Shown here: one piece after another, positions 1 to 4,282 of the stretch
Layout of the letters: each line of letters opens with the position of its first letter
How positions within the stretch are numbered: position 1 is the first letter of the stretch
Source of the DNA: an uncultured Clostridia bacterium
GTDB taxonomy: Bacteria; Bacillota; Clostridia; Oscillospirales; Ruminococcaceae
Direction: 5' to 3'
DNA: 9,497 bases
Assembly: GCA_937901465.1 (NCBI GenBank)
Contig: CALGTU010000053.1
Location: 1 to 9,497 of the forward strand
Position numbers and translations under genes: made by a program
Notes under the pieces: generated by a model
What the model was told of the DNA's origin: nothing
Database searches by the model: none
The model's input: the letters and a program-made list of their open reading frames with translations, nothing else

Positions 1-96
1 TCGTCTGCTGAGAGCACAAAAAAAGAGGTAAGAAGCAAAGTAAAAACAGTTTTCTTCATAGTTATCTTCCTGAATTTGGTTGTGAGCTGTTTTTGA
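1..96 (+). pseudogene. Tail of an upstream reading frame encoding a hydrophobic segment
   Basis: Reading frame 1 is open from the window edge to a TGA at 94-96. It encodes about 31 residues: a charged stretch (STKKEVRSKVK) followed by a hydrophobic stretch (TVFFIVIFLNLVVSC). The charged-then-hydrophobic pattern is typical of an N-terminal membrane anchor or lipoprotein-like leader. It runs straight into the truncated hydrolase that follows in another frame. I infer that it may be the original N-terminus of that hydrolase, brought next to its middle by an internal deletion. It could equally be the end of an unrelated gene, because the upstream sequence is not in the window. Confidence 0.3.
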
Positions 97-776
97 CGGA
101 CGGAAAAGAAGTTACCGAATTTGTGCTTGATTATCTTTCAAAAGATAAGCTGACAATCCTCGGACATTCTTGGGGCAGTATTTTCGGTGCTAATTTAGTA
201 CTCGAATATCCCGAGTATTACGAGTGTTTCATCGGAACAGGTCAGCTTATTGATTATTTAGATAATGAAAAAGCTTTCATTCAGGAGGCTTTAAAATGGG
301 CTGAAAACGATAGTGAAATGCTAAGTTTGATTAACAGTTTGAACCCCGAGAATCCTACCATTGATTATTTCAACGAGCGAAATAGAATTATGAATAAGTA
401 TGGCTATGGAATGATGGTAAACGGAGCTGATTATAATCTGATTACAACCATTATTTTTAATCCAAATTATTCATTTTTAGATTGGATGAAGTATCTCGAC
501 ATCGATATGAGTGTTTATTATGACTTTTTAGCTTCGGAGGAATTTTTTGACTTTTCATTAAAAGGCAAAACTGAATATGAAGTGCCATACTATAACATAA
601 ATGGAGATAAGGATTATCAAACAAACTATAAGATAGCACAAGATTATTATGAACAAGTAGAAGCACCATATAAACAGATGTTTATAATGGAAAATATGAC
701 ACACGGTTTATTAGAATCTGATTCAGAAGGTTTTTCCAAAATTGTTCATCAAATTGCAGAAATTGAAAGAGAATGA
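93..776 (+). CDS. Alpha/beta hydrolase (proline-iminopeptidase-like), N-terminally truncated
   Basis: This reads as the C-terminal two thirds of an alpha/beta-hydrolase-fold protein. The nucleophile elbow GHSWGS has the catalytic Ser at residue 26. A central helical lid region follows, then NGDKD with the acid Asp at 172 or 174, and MTHG with the catalytic His at 204, so the triad looks complete. The usual N-terminal part of such enzymes is missing: the first strands, the oxyanion HGGPG-type loop and about 80-100 residues before the elbow. The TTG at 93 has no Shine-Dalgarno site, and the frame stays open back to position 12 without an ATG. The next in-frame ATG would remove the nucleophile. 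It is therefore probably a decayed or deleted gene rather than an active enzyme. A hairpin terminator follows at 815-844. The family is confident from the motifs; the substrate is unknown. Confidence 0.75.
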   Translation: MTDGKEVTEFVLDYLSKDKLTILGHSWGSIFGANLVLEYPEYYECFIGTGQLIDYLDNEKAFIQEALKWAENDSEMLSLINSLNPENPTIDYFNERNRIMNKYGYGMMVNGADYNLITTIIFNPNYSFLDWMKYLDIDMSVYYDFLASEEFFDFSLKGKTEYEVPYYNINGDKDYQTNYKIAQDYYEQVEAPYKQMFIMENMTHGLLESDSEGFSKIVHQIAEIERE

Positions 777-785
777 CAAATTCCA

Positions 786-797
786 ATTTGTCGAACA
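786..797 (+). repeat. 12-bp gene-tail motif ATTTGTCGAACA, copy 1
   Basis: ATTTGTCGAACA lies 10 bp after the stop codon of the truncated hydrolase. The same 12-mer occurs at 2739-2750, 19 bp after the stop codon of the 323-aa gene. A 12-bp match in a window of this size could be chance. The matching position just behind two stop codons makes a shared gene-end module more likely. Confidence 0.4.
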
Positions 798-814
798 GTT
801 CAATATGTACCGCC

Positions 815-845
815 GTATTCGGAGAAATCCGAGTACAGCTTTTTA
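815..845 (+). terminator. Hairpin terminator after the truncated hydrolase
   Basis: GTATTCGGA (815-823) pairs with TCCGAGTAC (828-836) as a 9-bp stem with one G-U pair, closed by a GAAA tetraloop. A run of five T residues follows at 840-844 after a 3-nt gap. It sits 39 bp after the stop codon and ahead of the next promoter. Confidence 0.55.
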
Positions 846-858
846 ATTGCTACTATGA

Positions 859-887
859 TTGAACTTCTTGGGTGGATATGGTATAAT
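859..887 (+). promoter_or_regulatory. Promoter for the 157-aa CxxC protein
   Basis: The -35 box is TTGAAC (859-864) and the -10 box is a perfect TATAAT (882-887), 17 bp apart. Transcription would start near 894-896, so the leader repeat at 905-925 would lie at the very start of the mRNA. Confidence 0.75.
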
Positions 888-904
888 ATAAAAAAATCAG
901 ATAA

Positions 905-925
905 ACCGATAAATTTGAAGTTTAT
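905..925 (+). repeat. 21-bp leader repeat, copy 1
   Basis: A followed by CCGATAAATTTGAAGTTTAT is identical at 905-925 and 1684-1704. In both places it lies directly downstream of a TATAAT box and upstream of an unrelated gene. In this copy it is followed at once by the ribosome binding site AGAGG (926-930) and the ATG at 937. The core can fold as AUAAAU-UUGAA-GUUUAU, a 6-bp stem with a terminal G-U pair. It may be a regulatory leader, a protein binding site, or a patch of homology for gene exchange. Confidence 0.7.
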
Positions 926-936
926 AGAGGTAATGT

Positions 937-1410
937 ATGAAATATGCAAAGGAAGAGGTAAAAATAGAAGGGGTGAAAACATATATTTTTACCCCTGAAA
1001 ATGCGAAACTCCTGCTGTCCGACACCAATCTCATGGGGGAATTAAATTTGCCCAATGTTTATGTGGAAGCTTTTCAGTACAACATTGACGTAGCAGAACA
1101 ACATTTTGATAAACATCTGTTTCCAACGATATTTCTCTACAAAGGTCGTTGGTATTCTTCTCTTTGTATCCAAATTGGTGAAAGCTATACCGATGTAAAA
1201 TATCATGAAAAATGGCTTTGCCGCAGGTGCTTTGAAACAATAGCCGAACATATTTTAATTCCAGGGGAAGATAACCATATTTTCTTTCCAGTTGGGTGGC
1301 ATCGCAGATATTCATCTGCCTTTCATTTTATGCGATGTAAAAAATGTGGTGAACGTACAGATAGAGATATGCTGACGGAAGAAGAATTTCAAATAAACAT
1401 TGAGAGATAA
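937..1410 (+). CDS. Uncharacterised protein with two CxxC pairs (possible zinc site)
   Basis: I do not recognise this 157-aa family. It is a soluble-looking protein without signal peptide or membrane segment. Two CxxC pairs, CRRC (Cys95, Cys98) and CKKC (Cys134, Cys137), lie about 35 residues apart. The second is followed by G-E-R, as in treble-clef or zinc-ribbon knuckles, so one structural zinc site is likely. Several aromatic and His residues lie between the pairs. The start is ATG 937 with AGAGG six bases upstream. An out-of-frame ATG at 933 is too close to the ribosome binding site and gives only a short peptide. The gene stands alone, with its own promoter at 859-887, the leader repeat and a terminator at 1466-1504. 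The repeat suggests accessory cargo. A role as an immunity or defence protein is only a guess from the setting. Confidence 0.8.
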   Translation: MKYAKEEVKIEGVKTYIFTPENAKLLLSDTNLMGELNLPNVYVEAFQYNIDVAEQHFDKHLFPTIFLYKGRWYSSLCIQIGESYTDVKYHEKWLCRRCFETIAEHILIPGEDNHIFFPVGWHRRYSSAFHFMRCKKCGERTDRDMLTEEEFQINIER

Positions 1411-1414
1411 TTGC

Positions 1415-1442
1415 AATTTATAGAGAACCGTAAACTTTCAGT
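1415..1442 (+). repeat. Gene-tail motifs AATTTAT and AAACTTTCAGT, copy 1
   Basis: Behind the stop of the 157-aa gene lie AATTTAT (1415-1421) and, 10 bp on, AAACTTTCAGT (1432-1442). The same two words occur in the same order behind the stop of the 323-aa gene, at 2731-2737 and 2755-2765. There, 17 bp separate them, including the 12-mer ATTTGTCGAACA. Each word alone is short enough for chance. The shared order and place suggest related gene tails. Confidence 0.4.
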
Positions 1443-1465
1443 TTTACGCATATTATGAATTTATA

Positions 1466-1505
1466 ACAGCCTTATCCACTATGTGTGTGGATAGGGCTGT
1501 TTTTG
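1466..1505 (+). terminator. Strong hairpin terminator after the 157-aa gene
   Basis: ACAGCCTTATCCAC (1466-1479) pairs with GTGGATAGGGCTGT (1487-1500), 14 bp with one G-U pair. TTTT follows at 1501-1504. It lies 55 bp after the stop codon. Confidence 0.8.
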
Positions 1506-1512
1506 AGGTTAT

Positions 1513-1531
1513 GGGGCGATTATCTCGCCCC
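1513..1531. terminator. Short GC-rich hairpin
   Basis: GGGGCGA (1513-1519) and TCGCCCC (1525-1531) form a perfect 7-bp stem with a 5-nt loop. It overlaps the stop codon of the minus-strand remnant, so it may be the terminator of the lost mobile-element gene. On the plus strand only a weak CTTTAT tail follows. Confidence 0.35.
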
Positions 1532-1636
1532 TTTATCTCTGCTTCGGTAAGGTCGGTTGGCGTTCTGCCTGTCAGCTTTTTCCTGATACCGCTGTAGCTT
1601 TTCGTGCATGGTTTCGGCTTTTGGAGTGGCTTTGCG
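1520..1636 (-). pseudogene. Coding remnant, possibly the C-terminus of a mobile-element (relaxase-type) protein
   Basis: This lies in the 338-bp stretch between two genes. Minus-strand translation from 1636 gives a basic, Gln/Arg-rich tail (KATPKAETMHEKLQRYQEKA and on) ending at a TAA at 1522-1520. It is cut upstream by an in-frame TAA at 1639-1637. A neighbouring minus frame is also open across the same stretch (ARLTYQVNDISNAKP at its start). The composition resembles the ends of relaxase or accessory proteins in conjugative elements of Clostridia, but this is an impression from memory. It has no start signals and is too short to function, so it is best treated as a fragment left by recombination. 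Confidence 0.3.
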
Positions 1637-1648
1637 TTACTTATGTCA

Positions 1649-1677
1649 TTGACTTGATATGTCAGCCGTGCTATAAT
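1649..1677 (+). promoter_or_regulatory. Promoter for the 323-aa protein
   Basis: TTGACT (1649-1654) and TATAAT (1672-1677) are separated by 17 bp. The leader repeat begins 7 bp after the -10 box, close to the expected transcription start. Confidence 0.75.
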
Positions 1678-1683
1678 TAACAG

Positions 1684-1704
1684 ACCGATAAATTTGAAGT
1701 TTAT
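1684..1704 (+). repeat. 21-bp leader repeat, copy 2
   Basis: This is an exact copy of the repeat at 905-925, again just behind a TATAAT box. Here the GGAG that follows (1705-1708) does not serve the gene. It is followed by a further 40 bp of leader before the ATG at 1749, so the module seems to have been fused to this gene at a different point. Confidence 0.7.
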
Positions 1705-1732
1705 GGAGAAATACATTATTTTAAAAAATTGA
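1703..1732 (+). other. Nine-codon leader ORF in the 5' UTR
   Basis: ATG at 1703 opens a short frame, MEKYIILKN, ending in TGA at 1730-1732, just before the ribosome binding site AGGTGG (1734-1739) of the 323-aa gene. Its ATG is made by the last bases of the leader repeat plus one G. It has no ribosome binding site of its own and may be chance in AT-rich DNA. Confidence 0.2.
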
Positions 1733-1748
1733 TAGGTGGCGAGGCTAT

Positions 1749-2720
1749 ATGTATACGGAGTTGATTAAAGACAAATTATTTGAACAATCAGAAGTATATC
1801 GGGCATTAAAACGTGGAGAGACGGCTTCGGTTCAATACAGCGAATATAAAGATGAAAAATGGGGAACAAGAGATGCTAATTATCTAAATCGTATGCGTTT
1901 GGCATATTATCTGCTTTATGCCCGAATTGATGATGAGGATGCCATTGTATATTTGTTTCAAGAGGAGTTAAAAGACCGTAAGAGCAATTCTTTTCAGGGA
2001 ATTGGAGATACGTTGAATGTGTTGACTTCCATTTTGAAACGATACAACAATGATGGCAGATATAACGGAATGCTGGAAGAAGCAAAGAATGCAAATTTTG
2101 ATTGTGCTTGTGGCTATGATAAAAATTATCAGATAGATGATGAAGTAGATTCCTTGGATTTGATGGATTGCATTTTTCTTTCACAGGATCTGGAATATAA
2201 GGATGTTATGGAAGTGCTGGTCCGTGAATGGAAAGAAAGTATTATGGATTGGACAGATGGAAAAAGAGATACACTTATAAATTTCAATTCCTTTTTGGGA
2301 AAAGAGCAGGAGAATGAAGCGATATATAAAGTGTTATTGGACAATGCAATTATGTCCGGCAAGACATTGAATATTGTTTCAGCATACAACAAAGTTATTC
2401 GATATTACATTGACATCGGACAGTTTGAGAGTGCTGATTTCTATTTACGAAGAATGATAGATACGACAGATTTCAAAGATATTGAGAGAACCCGATTATT
2501 CGGAGATGTGTTGGAAGAATGCTTTGAAATTATCAGTGGTGGAGTCAAGGAGTCTGCTGAACTATGGAAATGGGCGAAGCCATACCTGAAAATAAGAACA
2601 AATATGTATGGAAACTTATATACAAAAGGCATTGTTGCAGCAAAAACAGTCGGCGATTCTTATGCTGTGGAGTTAGAGCAAGAATATATAGATCGGAAAA
2701 AGAAAGTTGGCTTGAAGTGA
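1749..2720 (+). CDS. Uncharacterised helical-repeat-like (TPR-like) protein
   Basis: I cannot name this family. The 323-aa protein is predicted soluble and almost wholly helical. It is rich in acidic and aromatic residues and has no signal peptide or membrane segment. Residues about 213-245 (from NKVIRYYIDIGQFESADFYL) follow the spacing of a TPR-type helix pair, and helices of similar look precede and follow it, so an alpha-solenoid fold is plausible. Cys119 and Cys121 form a CxC in the middle. The start is ATG 1749, with AGGTGG nine bases upstream. The gene is single, with its own promoter (1649-1677), the leader repeat (1684-1704) and a strong terminator (2795-2833). Fold type and accessory setting fit an immunity-type or other partner-binding protein, but no toxin gene is in the window, so this remains a guess. 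Confidence 0.8.
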   Translation: MYTELIKDKLFEQSEVYRALKRGETASVQYSEYKDEKWGTRDANYLNRMRLAYYLLYARIDDEDAIVYLFQEELKDRKSNSFQGIGDTLNVLTSILKRYNNDGRYNGMLEEAKNANFDCACGYDKNYQIDDEVDSLDLMDCIFLSQDLEYKDVMEVLVREWKESIMDWTDGKRDTLINFNSFLGKEQENEAIYKVLLDNAIMSGKTLNIVSAYNKVIRYYIDIGQFESADFYLRRMIDTTDFKDIERTRLFGDVLEECFEIISGGVKESAELWKWAKPYLKIRTNMYGNLYTKGIVAAKTVGDSYAVELEQEYIDRKKKVGLK

Positions 2721-2730
2721 TTCATGCTGT

Positions 2731-2765
2731 AATTTATCATTTGTCGAACACATGAAACTTTCAGT
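2731..2765 (+). repeat. Gene-tail motifs, copy 2
   Basis: AATTTAT (2731-2737), ATTTGTCGAACA (2739-2750) and AAACTTTCAGT (2755-2765) follow the stop codon at 2718-2720. The outer two are shared with the tail of the 157-aa gene, and the middle one with the tail of the truncated hydrolase. This tail therefore combines both. Confidence 0.4.
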
Positions 2766-2794
2766 AAGCTGGTATGTTTAACTGAATATAAAAC

Positions 2795-2833
2795 AAAATC
2801 CGGAGAAGAGAGCATTCTTCTCCGGATTTTTTT
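2795..2833 (+). terminator. Strong hairpin terminator after the 323-aa gene
   Basis: AAAATCCGGAGAAGA (2795-2809) and TCTTCTCCGGATTTT (2816-2830) form a perfect 15-bp stem with a 6-nt loop. Six or more T residues run through its 3' side. It closes the accessory segment before the TetR operon. Confidence 0.85.
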
Positions 2834-2872
2834 ATGACTATCCGATTTCAAGAAAAAATTTTATTTTCCCTC

Positions 2873-2901
2873 TTGACAGCTAATTGGAATTAGCTTATAA
2901 T
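2873..2901 (+). promoter_or_regulatory. Promoter of the TetR-flavoprotein operon
   Basis: Perfect consensus boxes TTGACA (2873-2878) and TATAAT (2896-2901) are 17 bp apart. The promoter should be very strong unless repressed. The spacer is entirely taken up by an operator-like palindrome. Confidence 0.85.
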
Positions 2902-2921
2902 AAGGCTAACGGGAATTAGCC
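2878..2921. promoter_or_regulatory. Two tandem operator-like palindromes for the TetR regulator
   Basis: Site 1 is AGCTAATT-GG-AATTAGCT (2878-2895), with perfect 8-bp arms, filling the promoter spacer. Site 2 is GGCTAA-cgggaa-TTAGCC (2904-2921), with 6-bp arms, over the likely transcription start. The half-site GGAATTAGC recurs 26 bp apart. Placement implies autorepression by the protein encoded at 2936. That is the usual arrangement in the TetR family, and here it is an inference. Confidence 0.7.
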
Positions 2922-2935
2922 AAAGGAGTGATAAA

Positions 2936-3553
2936 GTGAATACAAAGAAAAGAATACTTGACGAAGCGCTTACCTTGTTTTCCGAAAAAGGATATTCCGA
3001 TGTTTTTGTCGCTGATATTGCAAAGGCTGTCGGCATAAAAGCGCCGTCTTTATATAAGCATTATAAAAGTAAGCAGGATATTTTCGATGCCATTCTCGAT
3101 GAGATGAAGGGGAACTATGAAAATAAGGCTTCAATGCTCAATATGAACGGCAACAATGCTTCTGCCGATGCTATGGTTTTCTCTGCCGTTTCAGAGGATG
3201 ACCTTGTTAAAATGGGTATGGGGCTTTTTATGTATTTTCTTCACGATGACTATGTAAAAAAGTTCAGAAAAATGCTTACTGTCGAACAGTTTAAAAATCC
3301 CGACCTTGCACTGATATTCACAAAGCAATACGCCGATGACCCTTTTTCATATCAGTCGGCTATGTTCGGTATGCTCTCGGCAGGTGGTGTTTTAAAGGCA
3401 GAAAACCCCGATGTTATGGCATTGCAGTTTTATTCTCCGCTTTTTATGATAATGACAATCTGCGACAGACATCCCGAAAGAGAGCGGGAGTATATTCCGC
3501 TTATAGAACAGCATATAAGACAATTTTCGAGAATTTATAAGGGGGAGAATTAA
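2936..3553 (+). CDS. TetR/AcrR-family transcriptional regulator
   Basis: This 205-aa protein has the usual length and layout of the family. An N-terminal three-helix DNA-binding domain covers about residues 3-50: ILDEALTLFSEKGY, then VADIAKAVGIKAPSLYKHYKSK as the helix-turn-helix and the Tyr-Lys-His-Tyr-Lys-Ser-Lys signature. The divergent helical domain behind it should bind the ligand. The start is GTG 2936 with AAAGGAG seven bases upstream. Its stop codon directly abuts the ATG of the flavodoxin-fold gene, so the two are translated from one mRNA. Two palindromes overlap the operon promoter, which suggests that it represses itself and its partner until a ligand appears. The ligand is unknown. 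A redox-active or electrophilic compound would fit an oxidoreductase partner, as inference only. Confidence 0.9.
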   Translation: MNTKKRILDEALTLFSEKGYSDVFVADIAKAVGIKAPSLYKHYKSKQDIFDAILDEMKGNYENKASMLNMNGNNASADAMVFSAVSEDDLVKMGMGLFMYFLHDDYVKKFRKMLTVEQFKNPDLALIFTKQYADDPFSYQSAMFGMLSAGGVLKAENPDVMALQFYSPLFMIMTICDRHPEREREYIPLIEQHIRQFSRIYKGEN

Positions 3554-4246
3554 ATGAAAATAACAGTTATCCACGGGCAAAGCCATAAGGGCTCAACATA
3601 TAATATCGCAAAGGAACTTTATGAAAAAATAGGCGGAGAGGTTACTGAATTTTTCCTCCCGAAAGATTTTGACTGCTTTTGTAAAGGTTGCGCAACCTGT
3701 TTTGTTTCGGGCGAAACAAAATGCCCCGATTATGAAAAGTTAAAGCCGATAACCGATGCTATCGATGAAGCTGATGTTCTGATATTTACAAGTCCCGTTT
3801 ATGTTATGCATTCAACGGGCGCTATGAAAGCACTTTTAGACCACTACGGATACAGATTTATGGTACACCGCCCCGAAGGAAAGATGTTTACAAAACAGGC
3901 AGTATGTATTTCAACTGCTGCGGGCGCGGGAATGAAAAGTGCTATAAAGGATATGGCAGACAGCATGTTTTTCTGGGGAGTTGCGAAAACTCATAAGCTC
4001 GGCATCGCCGTTATGGAAACAAAATGGGAAAATGTAAAGCCCGAAATAAAATCAAAGATTGACAAAAAGACAACCTCACTCGCAAAGAAGATAAAAAGAA
4101 AGGTCGGAAAAATAAAGCCCGATATAAAGACAAGAGGATTTTTCACGATTATGTCTATGATGCAGAAAAACGGATTTAACCCTGCTGATGTTGAATACTG
4201 GAAAGAGCAAGGCTGGACAGATAAGAAAAAACCCTGGAAAAAGTAG
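3554..4246 (+). CDS. Flavodoxin-fold NAD(P)H-dependent oxidoreductase with iron-sulfur-flavoprotein-type cysteine motif
   Basis: The 230-aa protein begins with a flavodoxin-like beta strand and phosphate loop (MKITVIHGQSHKGSTYNIA). It continues with the FMN-contact strand FTSPVYVMHSTGAMKALLDH (about residues 78-97), so it should bind FMN. Residues 43-57 hold C-x2-C-x2-C-x7-C (Cys43, 46, 49, 57), with an extra Cys41. A compact C-x2-C-x2-C-x4-7-C is the [4Fe-4S] motif of iron-sulfur flavoproteins, so electron transfer to small molecules or redox partners is likely. The C-terminal third, from about residue 155, is unusually rich in lysine. The ribosome binding site GGGGGAG lies six bases before the ATG. 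It is co-transcribed with and presumably controlled by the TetR regulator. Detoxifying reduction of quinones or nitro compounds is possible but unproven. Confidence 0.85.
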   Translation: MKITVIHGQSHKGSTYNIAKELYEKIGGEVTEFFLPKDFDCFCKGCATCFVSGETKCPDYEKLKPITDAIDEADVLIFTSPVYVMHSTGAMKALLDHYGYRFMVHRPEGKMFTKQAVCISTAAGAGMKSAIKDMADSMFFWGVAKTHKLGIAVMETKWENVKPEIKSKIDKKTTSLAKKIKRKVGKIKPDIKTRGFFTIMSMMQKNGFNPADVEYWKEQGWTDKKKPWKK

Positions 4247-4251
4247 AAAGA

Positions 4252-4280
4252 AACCCCTCTCCACATCGGAGAGGGGTTAT
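4252..4280. terminator. Bidirectional terminator between convergent genes
   Basis: AACCCCTCTCC (4252-4262) and GGAGAGGGGTT (4268-4278) form a perfect 11-bp stem with a 5-nt loop. T-rich tails follow on both strands. It lies 6 bp past the flavoprotein stop codon and directly beyond the end of the GH13 gene, so it should serve both. Confidence 0.85.
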
Positions 4281-4282
4281 TC

